Source: Candidatus Gastranaerophilales bacterium (GTDB lineage Bacteria; Cyanobacteriota; Vampirovibrionia; Gastranaerophilales; Gastranaerophilaceae). Taken from it: a stretch of 48,689 nt of DNA. Shown piece by piece: positions 1 through 8,441 of this stretch. The DNA is taken from contig CALVAZ010000097.1 of the NCBI GenBank assembly GCA_944325675.1, forward strand, positions 1 to 48,689, read 5' to 3'. The number at the start of each line of letters is the position of its first letter. The stretch's first letter is position 1. The notes beneath the pieces were generated by a model. It saw nothing but the letters and a program-made list of their open reading frames with translations. It ran no database searches and was not told the origin of the DNA. Both the position numbers and the translations under genes were made by a program.

Positions 1-251
1 CCAGGATATTTTTGTTTTATTTTATTGTTAAACTCTTGCAAACGCTTCTCCTTAGAAGTTTCATTCATAATTTGAATTGCCGCCTGACCTGTATCAAGCG
101 TAGGCGTTGAAACTTTAACCAACAAATCACTCGCTAATATAGGTAAAAAAAGCGATTGAGTAGTTACAAAAGCCCCAACAATCAAAAAGCTAACAGTTAC
201 CCCTAAAACATTGATTAAACGCCTGTCATTGCATAACAACATAGTATCCAT
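1..251 (-). CDS. Membrane-anchored hypothetical protein, 3' end outside window
   Basis: An open frame runs from an ATG at 251 off the left edge, giving 83 residues. The start is preceded by GAGGTAAGG at Shine-Dalgarno distance. The N-terminus has about 14 polar residues, then one hydrophobic stretch (about residues 14-43, including VLGVTVSFLIVGAFV), then a charged region rich in Lys and Glu. This suggests a single-pass membrane protein or one with an uncleaved signal anchor. I recognise no family from the part present. It lies downstream of pilin-like gene 1 on the same strand, separated by 176 bases that contain a weak hairpin, so it may have its own promoter. Confidence 0.6.
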   Translation of the reverse strand, partial: MDTMLLCNDRRLINVLGVTVSFLIVGAFVTTQSLFLPILASDLLVKVSTPTLDTGQAAIQIMNETSKEKRLQEFNNKIKQKYP

Positions 252-338
252 AGCCTTACCTCATAAATTAAAGTAACCGGATACCTTTTTGTTTATAGAG
301 TGGGGTGGGGAATAACACTCTCTGGTAATATTATTATT

Positions 339-374
339 CCCTGAAAACCCGCTTATATAACAGTTTTAACAGGG
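339..374 (-). terminator. Possible stem-loop after pilin-like gene 1
   Basis: CCCTG (339-343) plus AAAAC pairs with GTTTT plus CAGGG (370-374), with a two-base bulge and a 14-base loop. On the minus strand it lies about 50 bases past the stop of the pilin-like gene. No U-run follows, so intrinsic termination is doubtful. The rest of 252-427 shows nothing I can name. Confidence 0.3.
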
Positions 375-427
375 ATTAAGCCTATTTTTTACAAAAATAA
401 ATAATGGAAAAAATACACTTAATAATT

Positions 428-1106
428 TTATAGTTTAGGGTAATTATCAGGAATCTTCCAATTATTAAGCTGTATAATTTTAGCCCACGCTCCAACATTA
501 TACAAATTCTCAAATGTTCCATCCCAGTTGTATGGAACATATGGTTCAATCCCTTTATCTTTAAAAAGATCATTACGCAATCCATACGCACCTCTCGGAT
601 AAAAACCGAAAAGAAAACACCCACGTCCATGCACATTAGACTTATATGCTTCATAATTAATGCAATAATTATAGTCTGAACCTGCATAACCAACAGCAAC
701 AACAGAACCATCACTCATATATACAAGAAGCATAGATTCCTCATTATCGTATAGGAGTTTGTTATATTTTAAATAATTTTTGAAATATTTATTAAAAAAG
801 GTTGTTAAACAAGCTTCACTATAAGCATTTGTTTTGCAATCAGCCAAATTATTATGAGTTTGACCAATATCCCATGTACTTTTATCTCCATAGTCAATTT
901 CTGCAAGCTGTATTGCCTGATTCATATAAGAATAAAACCTTTTCAACCTTGTTTCAATTTCTAATTTTTTATAATTACTTATCAAAGTTGGTATTGTCAT
1001 AGCAGCAACTATACCAATTATACCCAATGTAATCAACACCTCAGCCAAGGTAAAACCATTACTAAATCTACTTAGAGAAGATGCCCCCCCCCGTCGCTTT
1101 TCTCAT
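428..1106 (-). CDS. Type IV pilin-like protein 1, leader out of frame at a G9 tract
   Basis: The body is a type IV pilin/pseudopilin: a prepilin site GFTLAEVLITL followed by a hydrophobic helix (GIIGIVAAMTIPTLI) and an IETRLK amphipathic segment, about 210 residues, ending in NNWKIPDNYPKL. FT-LAE has the conserved Glu at position 5 of the mature form. The frame has no ATG: upstream codons read ASSLSRFSNG and then enter a run of nine G (1084-1092). The ATG at 1106 (MRKATG) joins the pilin frame only with eight G, and the ATG at 1113, well placed after AGGAGG (1121-1127), only with ten. With nine G both enter frames that stop within a few codons of the tract. The only in-frame start otherwise is a TTG inside the signal (1048), which would remove the leader. 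The gene is therefore OFF as written, phase variable, or affected by a homopolymer error. It follows the helicase on the same strand after a terminator. Confidence 0.75.
1029..1094 (-). repeat. 66-bp perfect repeat, copy 1 (pilin leader with G9)
   Basis: This segment is identical over 66 bases to 4589-4654. It encodes the G tract, the prepilin leader ASSLSRFSNG and the first mature residues up to LIT. Identity stops abruptly on both sides, although the two proteins are divergent immediately downstream. Conservation at synonymous positions points to recent recombination or gene conversion rather than protein-level selection. Confidence 0.9.
1084..1092 (-). repeat. G9 homopolymer in pilin leader 1
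   Basis: Nine consecutive C on the plus strand (G on the coding strand) lie between the ATG codons at 1106/1113 and the prepilin signal. Both non-pilin frames hit TAA or TAG within 12 bases after the tract, so any length change is a clean switch. Confidence 0.9.
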
Positions 1107-1120
1107 AAAACATGAAGTGT

Positions 1121-1127
1121 TCCTCCT
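1121..1127 (-). promoter_or_regulatory. Strong Shine-Dalgarno of pilin-like gene 1
   Basis: AGGAGGA on the coding strand is ideally spaced (about 8 nt) to the ATG at 1113 and somewhat far from the ATG at 1106. The choice of start sets which G count (10 or 8) is the ON state. Confidence 0.6.
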
Positions 1128-1138
1128 ATTCTCATATA

Positions 1139-1160
1139 AAAAGATAACCCTGAAGTTATC
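1139..1160 (-). terminator. Intrinsic terminator of the helicase gene
   Basis: On the minus strand GATAAC-TTCAGG-GTTATC (1160-1143) is followed directly by TTTTT. It lies 13 bases after the helicase stop and separates it from pilin-like gene 1. Confidence 0.7.
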
Positions 1161-1172
1161 ATATCATACATT

Positions 1173-3461
1173 TTAATCAACATCAACCGGCTCACGCATA
1201 ATTTTTTCAATAGCTTCACGAGCCGTAAATACAAGTTCTTCAGGAACGTTATCAATAGTTGTAAACTGTCGCAAAACATCGACAGTCCTCTTGAAGGCTC
1301 TAACAATATCACCTTCACCCATATCAATCTGCTCAGTTATTGTTTCCCATTCGGCACCTTCAACCCATAACTCAATTAAAGAGCTAAAATAAGGGTTAAT
1401 ATATAAAGGTGCCTCAACCTGATATCTGTTTTGAACTTTTTCAATTTTACGTCGAACATTTCTGATTAAATTCAGGGGCTTTCTGACAGTAGGAGAAATA
1501 GGCAAATATGGTATATCTATTCTCAAATCTTCCGTTGTCACTGCACAAATAACTGCAGCCAATTGTGATGGAGTCAAGCCCTCTAAAACGTTAGAAAAGA
1601 TAATCTCTGCTATAAATAACTCATTTTCAGAACGGATTTGAGATGTTGTAACACCGTATGGCGTCGGGAAATCATTTTTTATGTACCCAAAATCAATTAA
1701 CACACTTCTGTGCGCCAAAAATTTATTCCAATAAATATCTTTCTGGCGTTCCATTTCTTTTTCGAGTCTTGCTTGCCGAACATCAATACGCCCAAGAACC
1801 TCAATATTTTTAGCATGTTTTCTGTAACGGTTACAATTATCACAAGGATATTCATGCAATTTGTCTAATAAAGCCTTGTTACTCTTTTTAAAATCCAAAA
1901 CTTCTTGCGACAATTGACGTTTTTTAGCCTGCTCTTGCTTACAGATTTTTTTATAGGTAGTCCTATTTTGGACATACAAGTGACGAAGTTTATCGTATTT
2001 TATGAAATCATCATCAGAAAGCTTATATGGACAAACAAATAATCTTTCAGCGCGTTCCTTTTCATTAATTTCAAACTGTTTTAACAATGGCTGCATTCTT
2101 GAACCGGCGGAATAATAACCAAAACTCTTTAAAATAAGCTCCTTCGATTCATCCAAACTAAATCTTTGAAGCAAATTCAAAACCATGGAATAACTTGGAG
2201 AAAATCTGCTTTCCAAAGGATTTGCATCACTCAAAACAAGTTCTGCTACCTCCTCAGGCGATTGAAAAGGAGTCCCGACAATAGTCACATAACCAATCTC
2301 ATCCATACCGCGGCGTCCTGCACGACCAGACATTTGCAAAAATTCACTTGCCGTAAGCATTCTATGCCCGGTATCGGTTCTTTTGCTTATAGAGCTTATG
2401 ACAGTTGATCTGGCAGGCATGTTTATTCCGGCAGCAAGAGTCTCAGTTGCAAAAACCACCTTGATAAGGCCCTGTTGAAATAATTTTTCAACTAAATTCT
2501 TCCACGCAGGCAAAAGCCCTGCATGGTGAGATGCAACGCCTTGTAATAAATATTCAATATGCTTATTTCCATAAAGATGAGGATTTTCTGCAATATATTC
2601 ATCAACAAATTGTCTGATTTGTGCTTGTTCACCTGCTGTAACCAAACCGATAGAGGCGCATTTTTCCATTTGTTCATCGCACTTTTTTCGAGAAAAAGTA
2701 AAATAAATTGCAGGCAGCATATCCTGATTCGCCAAATTCCTGATAACGTCCTTCACCGGAGATTTTTGCTTATTTTTACCATGCTTACCCCACTGATGCT
2801 TTTCAGGGTTGATTTTTTTATTTAATTGGCCGCTTGGTGTAAGCAGAGGCAGAAGTTTATTCGGCTGAGAGCTGTCAAAATAATAGAACCTTAATGGAAC
2901 AGGCCTAAAATCAGTATTTACAAGCTCTGTTTTTGAATGCACCGTATTAATCCAATTTGTTAATTCATCAGCATTAGCAACTGTTGCAGAAAGTGCAATA
3001 ATTTGAACATTTGTCGGACAATATATGATACTTTCTTCCCAAACTGTACCTCGCTGTTCGTCATTCATATAATGAACTTCATCCAAAACAACGTATTTAA
3101 CATCCTTCAAATTATCAGCAACAGCACCAAAATTTGTACCATACAGCATATTACGAAAAACTTCAGTTGTCATAACAACAATTTGACCGTTACGGTTAAT
3201 TGAAGTATCACCGGTTAATAAACCGACCTTATCTTGGCCATACTTTTCACCAAAATCATAATATTTTTGATTGGACAAAGCCTTCAAAGGAGTTGTATAG
3301 AAAATTCTTTTACCTTCTTCTAATGCTCGATGAATTGCATGTTGTGCGATAACCGTTTTACCAGCACCTGTTGGCGCGCAAACCACAACACTTTTGCCTT
3401 CATTTATAAAATTACAGGCCTCATTCTGAAAATCATCCAATTCAAATGGAAACTCGTACAT
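1173..3461 (-). CDS. Ski2/Mtr4-like superfamily II RNA helicase
   Basis: A 762-aa DExH helicase. Visible motifs are Walker A APTGAGKT (residues 29-36), the DEVH box in VVLDEVHYMND (about 125), SATVANADE (motif III), and QMSGRAGRRGMDE (motif VI). After the two RecA domains there is a Lys/Arg-rich coiled region with a four-Cys cluster (CPYKL, CDNCNRY). A C-terminal helical region resembles the DSHCT domain of Ski2/Mtr4/Dob10 helicases. The family unwinds structured RNA, and bacterial members occur in cyanobacteria and actinobacteria. The exact RNA target is unknown. The start ATG follows GAGGGTAGTT. It appears monocistronic, with its own terminator. Confidence 0.88.
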   Translation of the reverse strand: MYEFPFELDDFQNEACNFINEGKSVVVCAPTGAGKTVIAQHAIHRALEEGKRIFYTTPLKALSNQKYYDFGEKYGQDKVGLLTGDTSINRNGQIVVMTTEVFRNMLYGTNFGAVADNLKDVKYVVLDEVHYMNDEQRGTVWEESIIYCPTNVQIIALSATVANADELTNWINTVHSKTELVNTDFRPVPLRFYYFDSSQPNKLLPLLTPSGQLNKKINPEKHQWGKHGKNKQKSPVKDVIRNLANQDMLPAIYFTFSRKKCDEQMEKCASIGLVTAGEQAQIRQFVDEYIAENPHLYGNKHIEYLLQGVASHHAGLLPAWKNLVEKLFQQGLIKVVFATETLAAGINMPARSTVISSISKRTDTGHRMLTASEFLQMSGRAGRRGMDEIGYVTIVGTPFQSPEEVAELVLSDANPLESRFSPSYSMVLNLLQRFSLDESKELILKSFGYYSAGSRMQPLLKQFEINEKERAERLFVCPYKLSDDDFIKYDKLRHLYVQNRTTYKKICKQEQAKKRQLSQEVLDFKKSNKALLDKLHEYPCDNCNRYRKHAKNIEVLGRIDVRQARLEKEMERQKDIYWNKFLAHRSVLIDFGYIKNDFPTPYGVTTSQIRSENELFIAEIIFSNVLEGLTPSQLAAVICAVTTEDLRIDIPYLPISPTVRKPLNLIRNVRRKIEKVQNRYQVEAPLYINPYFSSLIELWVEGAEWETITEQIDMGEGDIVRAFKRTVDVLRQFTTIDNVPEELVFTAREAIEKIMREPVDVD

Positions 3462-3489
3462 AACTACCCTCTTAAAGCATTCCTGATAT

Positions 3490-3495
3490 ATTATA
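3490..3495 (-). promoter_or_regulatory. Probable -10 box of the helicase gene
   Basis: A perfect TATAAT on the minus strand lies 28 bases upstream of the helicase ATG. A weak TTATCA is a possible -35 at 19-base spacing. Confidence 0.4.
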
Positions 3496-3603
3496 ACACA
3501 TTATGCGTACATTGTGATAAATTTTAAAATCAATAGCAAAAAATCATATCCTCATATTTTATTTATACGTACAATACAATTTTTTTAATTAGAAGGCATG
3601 TTT

Positions 3604-3876
3604 ATGTATATTAGCCAAATAAAACCTGTTAATTTCACAGGTGGTCAAAGAATAAAAATTAAAATAACAAATAATACCGAAGATTACCAAAAAGGCTTCA
3701 AAATGGGGAAAACATTCCCAAAAGAAAGACTTGAAATTGAACTTAGGAAATATTCCTCTAATCCAAAATTCACAAGCATAGTACAAGGTATACTAGATGG
3801 AATAGAAAGTCTTACAAATCCTAACAAAGAAATCCAAAAGCTTGAAAAAGGTAATTACAAGGGTAAAATAAAGTAA
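3604..3876 (+). CDS. Small hypothetical protein, VNFTG motif
   Basis: A 90-aa open frame beginning MYISQIKPVNFTGGQ, followed by a basic region and ending in a Lys-rich tail. The ATG at 3604 is preferred over the in-frame ATG at 3598 because AGAAGG sits 7 bases upstream of 3604 and only one base from 3598. I recognise no domain and see no signal peptide. It stands alone on the plus strand between the helicase and pilin-like gene 2. It could be a lineage-specific gene; absence of homologues would make it doubtful. Confidence 0.5.
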   Translation: MYISQIKPVNFTGGQRIKIKITNNTEDYQKGFKMGKTFPKERLEIELRKYSSNPKFTSIVQGILDGIESLTNPNKEIQKLEKGNYKGKIK

Positions 3877-3894
3877 ATTGAGATATATAAAATT

Positions 3895-4696
3895 TTAATC
3901 GAATTTTATTGGATAATCTTTGGGAATTTTCCAATTATTACATTCAATTAAAGCAGTACAAAATATACCTTTTGTGTAACCATGAGTATCAGAAATAGAA
4001 TCATTACAGTAAGAAAGTTTATGCTCTCTCGAAATCTGATTACCACAAAAATTTACGGTCGCTGCACTATAATCTTTTGTGGAAGTAATACTTGAGACAT
4101 TATCCAAAACTATTAAATTCAAGCTGAAAGCATTTTCACCCATTATCATTTTACTTCCGTGGGACAAATCTATCACAAATCTGCCGCGCCTAGGTGATAA
4201 TAAAGCTGTATTACCTGAAAGATAAATAATACCGATACCATTACTTAAAATATATTTTTTAGTACCACCCGAGACTATTGATGTTTTATCTTGACTATAT
4301 ACACTTGTTTGACAAATACCTTTTCCTGAATTATTATCTTCAACAACTTCTGAGTTTTCACAAATTCTTGGATTTTTCAAATAAGTAATTAAAAATTTAT
4401 CAAATAAATCATCTGAGTCATTAACTAATCCCCAAGTTTGCGGTTCGCCGTAATCAACAACCGCTAGCTTTAAAATATTTTGTAAAATACTATAAGAATA
4501 CTTCAACTCCGTTTCAATTTTTAATTTCCTATATGTATGAAACAAAGTTGGTAAAAACACAGCTGATATAACACCTATGATAGCAAGCGTAATCAACACC
4601 TCAGCCAAGGTAAAACCATTACTAAATCTACTTAGAGAAGATGCCCCCCCCCGTTCCCTCAGCGACTAACCATAATAACTTCCTCCTAAGAATCAT
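3895..4696 (-). CDS. Type IV pilin-like protein 2, leader out of frame at a G9 tract
   Basis: A pilin-like protein of about 237 residues from the signal onward: GFTLAEVLITL, hydrophobic helix (AIIGVISAVFLPTLF), then IETELKYSYS, ending CNNWKIPKDYPIKFD. It shares the DYGEPQTWG region with pilin-like protein 1. The frame upstream of the signal passes through nine G (4644-4652) to a TAG with no ATG. With eight G the frame opens to an ATG at 4696 (MILRRK), one base after the serS stop, which suggests coupling to serS. The ATG at 4673 has a good AGGAGG but reads MVSR and stops whatever the tract length. So the gene looks OFF as written and ON at G8, as for gene 1. A silent donor cassette is the alternative. 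Confidence 0.7.
4589..4654 (-). repeat. 66-bp perfect repeat, copy 2 (pilin leader with G9)
   Basis: Identical to 1029-1094 in direct orientation, about 3.56 kb away. It covers the G tract and the prepilin signal. Upstream flanks (GAGGGAAC versus AAAGCGAC) and downstream flanks differ. Confidence 0.9.
4644..4652 (-). repeat. G9 homopolymer in pilin leader 2
   Basis: Nine G on the coding strand, the same length as in copy 1. Only a length of 8 (or 11) connects the pilin frame to an upstream ATG (4696). Confidence 0.9.
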
Positions 4697-4697
4697 G

Positions 4698-5984
<1,287 letters not shown>

Positions 5985-6057
5985 TTATGCAATTATTCTA
6001 GTTTAAATAAAAGTTATAATCAAGAGAAAAATATCTCAAACTCAATCTTAAGATTGA

Positions 6058-6085
6058 TTGCATTTTACAGAAAAACATGGATAAT
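6058..6085 (+). promoter_or_regulatory. Promoter of the 107-aa protein gene
   Basis: TTGCAT, 16 bases, then GATAAT (6080-6085). The predicted transcription start near 6092 falls after the first in-frame ATG (6091), which supports ATG 6106 as the real start. Confidence 0.45.
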
Positions 6086-6105
6086 ATAGAATGAAGGGAT
6101 ATGGT

Positions 6106-6429
6106 ATGTTCAAAAAACTTGCACAACAATTGAAAGATTATGATAGAAAGACGAACGCGATGCCTGTGTCCGTTCCTTTTGCAAAGGACTTTTTAAAACC
6201 AAAAAATGAATTTCTGAATAACCTCTCAAAAAAAGCAGTTGAGCTATACGAAAGACAACAAGACATCAACCATTTTTCTAAATTAGTGCTTTCTGCCCCT
6301 GAAAATAACTCTCACGACAAAATGGTGAATAAACTTTTTGAAGAAGGCGTTGCCGATCCCTTTGTTGACGAAAAGCTTGCTGATCTTGCAAATAACCAAA
6401 AATTCCTGCGTGATTTGGGTTTATTATAA
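6106..6429 (+). CDS. Hypothetical cytosolic protein, 107 aa
   Basis: Starts MFKKLAQQLKDYDR, with AAGGGA six bases upstream. The upstream in-frame ATG at 6091 is rejected because it overlaps the likely transcription start. The protein is helical and charged, has no signal peptide or membrane segment, and ends FLRDLGLL. I recognise no family. It converges with the isocitrate dehydrogenase gene and overlaps its 3' end by 6 bases. Confidence 0.6.
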   Translation: MFKKLAQQLKDYDRKTNAMPVSVPFAKDFLKPKNEFLNNLSKKAVELYERQQDINHFSKLVLSAPENNSHDKMVNKLFEEGVADPFVDEKLADLANNQKFLRDLGLL

Positions 6430-7416
6430 GTTTTTTATAATTCTTTCCGTAAATTCAACGGTAGAAGCATTACCACCTAAATCAACTGTTTTGATGTTTC
6501 CACTTAATGTCTTAAACAAAGCATTTTCTATTTTTTGTGCATAATGTTTTTCTCCAATATAATTCAGCATTTCAACAGCAGATAATAAAAGTGCAGTTGG
6601 GTTAGCTTTATTTTGACCTTTAATATCAGGTGCGGAACCATGAACAGGTTCAAATACTGCGCATTTTTCTCCTATATTTGCTCCTTGCGCAACTCCCAAG
6701 CCACCAATCAATCCTGCAGTTAGATCAGATACAATATCACCGTATAAATTTGGTAATACTAAAACATCAAATCTTGTAGGATCTTGTACCAACTGCATAC
6801 ATAAATTATCAACAAGAATTTCACGTTTATTTATCTGCGGATAATCCTCTGCAACCTTTCTATACGAGTCTAAAAATAATCCGTCTGACAACTTCATAAT
6901 ATTTGCTTTTGTAACTACGCAAACCTCTTTGCGATTGTTTTTTACAGCAAAATCAAAAGCAAATTTACAAATTCTTTCAGAGGCTTCTCTTGTAATTAAT
7001 TTTATACTTTCAGCGGTATTTTCATCAACTTGTCTTTCAATTCCGGCGTATAAATCTTCTGTATTTTCTCTGACAACCACGATGTCCACATTTTCAAATC
7101 TTGTTTTTACATTCGGAAGATTTTTACATGGACGCAAATTGGCATACAAATCTAATTCTTTTCTTAATTGAACATTGACCGATCTAAAGCCTTTGCCAAT
7201 AGGTGTTGTAACAGGAGCCTTTAAAGCAACACCGTTCTTTAATACAGAATCTAGAACCCTTCCGGGTAAAGGAGTTCCTTCACTTTCTATGACATCAGCC
7301 CCTGCCGTTTGTATATCCCAATTAATTTTCAATCCGCTTGCATCTATTATTTTTACAACTGCATCAGATATTTCGGGCCCGATTCCATCACCGTTAATTA
7401 AAGTTATAGTTCTCAT
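6424..7416 (-). CDS. NAD-dependent isocitrate dehydrogenase family protein
   Basis: A 330-aa beta-decarboxylating dehydrogenase (isocitrate/isopropylmalate family) making 2-oxoglutarate or a related 2-oxoacid. It starts MRTITLINGDGIGPEI. The substrate Arg cluster is visible in LRKELDLYANLRPCKNLP, the site ENTEDLYAG follows, and metal-binding Asp residues lie in NLYGDIVSDL. HGSAPDIKGQNKANP carries Asp-Ile where NADP enzymes have Lys-Tyr, so NAD is the likely cofactor. ENTEDLYAG fits isocitrate rather than isopropylmalate, but homoisocitrate or tartrate dehydrogenase cannot be excluded. The start at 7416 is preferred because GGAGG precedes it and lies inside the longer frame beginning at 7434. 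No other TCA gene is adjacent. Confidence 0.88.
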   Translation of the reverse strand: MRTITLINGDGIGPEISDAVVKIIDASGLKINWDIQTAGADVIESEGTPLPGRVLDSVLKNGVALKAPVTTPIGKGFRSVNVQLRKELDLYANLRPCKNLPNVKTRFENVDIVVVRENTEDLYAGIERQVDENTAESIKLITREASERICKFAFDFAVKNNRKEVCVVTKANIMKLSDGLFLDSYRKVAEDYPQINKREILVDNLCMQLVQDPTRFDVLVLPNLYGDIVSDLTAGLIGGLGVAQGANIGEKCAVFEPVHGSAPDIKGQNKANPTALLLSAVEMLNYIGEKHYAQKIENALFKTLSGNIKTVDLGGNASTVEFTERIIKNL

Positions 7417-7579
7417 AAATCCTCCAGTAATCAAATTCTAACACAAAGAAAATTTACACATTGCAAAACATTTTTGAGAAAATATTAAGAAATATTAACC
7501 TTTAAATTTCTAAAAAAGCAATTTAATCGGCTTATTCTTTTTTATAAAAGTAAGGTTAGTAAGAAAAGGTAGGTTGGTT

Positions 7580-8338
7580 ATGAGTATTACAAGTGTAGCC
7601 AAAACAGGCTTGAATTATGCCGGAAGATTACTTTTTGACGATAGATTTGCATCAAAAGTAACAAGTTCACTCAAAAGTTATGGCAGATTTAACAAAATAA
7701 ATGGGAAAGGACGATTTAACCAATTTCACAAACAAATTGGCACAGCATTCCAAAAGGCTGATAAGGCAACCGGTAACAAGAAGGTATTTGAAAGTCTTGT
7801 AGAATCCTTAAAAGGATATAAAGCTGATGTTTCAAAATTATGGAAAAGTGATAAAGGCTTTTGGAGTAAAATTGGCGGAACTCTAAAAGGGCTTGGCAAA
7901 CGTGCTCCATTAATCGGTACTGCATTAATGATAGCATTTGAACTACCAAACATCTTTAAAGCTACAAAAGATGGTGGGCTTGTGAATGGGGCAATTGAGG
8001 CAGGCAAAAGCGGCGTAAGAATAGCCGCAGGTGTAGCTTGCGGTGCGATAGGCACAGCCGTACTTGGTCCTGTTGGAAGTATCCTAGGTTTCATAGTTGG
8101 AGATATGTTAGGGAAATTAGTAGTAGGTAAGAGTTATTCCGAAAAACAAACTGAAGATAATGAAAAATTAGCAGCTAATGTAAATACACAGAAAAATCAG
8201 TCAATATACAATATACCGGGATTAAGTCCAACAATGACTGCAGAGGAACTATTGGCACTTCAGCAACTCTTATATAATGGAAATAATTTCCCTTATCAAG
8301 CACTGCAAAATCAAAATAAATTAAATGTAACAGTATAA
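7580..8338 (+). CDS. Glycine-zipper membrane protein A
   Basis: 252 aa, starting MSITSVAKTGLNYAG after AAGGTAGG. A longer frame using TTG at 7574 is less likely. Residues 1-110 are basic and amphipathic. There follows LIGTALMIAFELPNIFKATK and a Gly/Ala-rich hydrophobic stretch (AAGVACGAIGTAVLGPVGSI, then LGFIVGDMLGKL) of glycine-zipper type, which usually packs in or permeabilises membranes. The C-terminal tail is polar and rich in Asn and Gln. No family name is recognised. The next gene downstream has the same module order, so the two look like paralogues. It is monocistronic with a good terminator. Confidence 0.7.
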   Translation: MSITSVAKTGLNYAGRLLFDDRFASKVTSSLKSYGRFNKINGKGRFNQFHKQIGTAFQKADKATGNKKVFESLVESLKGYKADVSKLWKSDKGFWSKIGGTLKGLGKRAPLIGTALMIAFELPNIFKATKDGGLVNGAIEAGKSGVRIAAGVACGAIGTAVLGPVGSILGFIVGDMLGKLVVGKSYSEKQTEDNEKLAANVNTQKNQSIYNIPGLSPTMTAEELLALQQLLYNGNNFPYQALQNQNKLNVTV

Positions 8339-8339
8339 A

Positions 8340-8372
8340 TTAAGCTCGGTAAAACCGAGCTTAATATTTATT
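8340..8372 (+). terminator. Intrinsic terminator after glycine-zipper gene A
   Basis: Stem TTAAGCTCGGT / ACCGAGCTTAA with an AAA loop (8340-8364), then ATATTTATTTA. Confidence 0.85.
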
Positions 8373-8407
8373 TACAAAAAAAGCAATTTTAAATCAAATA
8401 AAAACTT

Positions 8408-8413
8408 TATAAT
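8408..8413 (+). promoter_or_regulatory. -10 box of glycine-zipper gene B
   Basis: A perfect TATAAT lies 28 bases upstream of the ATG at 8442. No convincing -35 is visible. Confidence 0.5.
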
Positions 8414-8441
8414 AGTACGGGGAAATATATACGGGGATAAG

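Noticed and set aside
382-714. 110-aa minus-strand frame
   Set aside because: Shadow of pilin-like gene 1 in another frame, Ile/Met rich with no signal or ribosome-binding site.
1029-4654. 66-bp repeat as ends of an insertion sequence or composite transposon
   Set aside because: The copies are direct, lie inside coding sequence, and the DNA between encodes a helicase and a small protein without transposase or target-site duplication.
4655-4673. Four-residue MVSR frame with the strong AGGAGG upstream of pilin-like gene 2
   Set aside because: Noted as a possible leader peptide for reinitiation, but the pilin frame after the G tract has no start codon near the stop, so reinitiation would not give a normal signal.
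6091-6105. Upstream ATG for the 107-aa protein
   Set aside because: It coincides with the predicted transcription start and has no ribosome-binding site; ATG 6106 follows AAGGGA.
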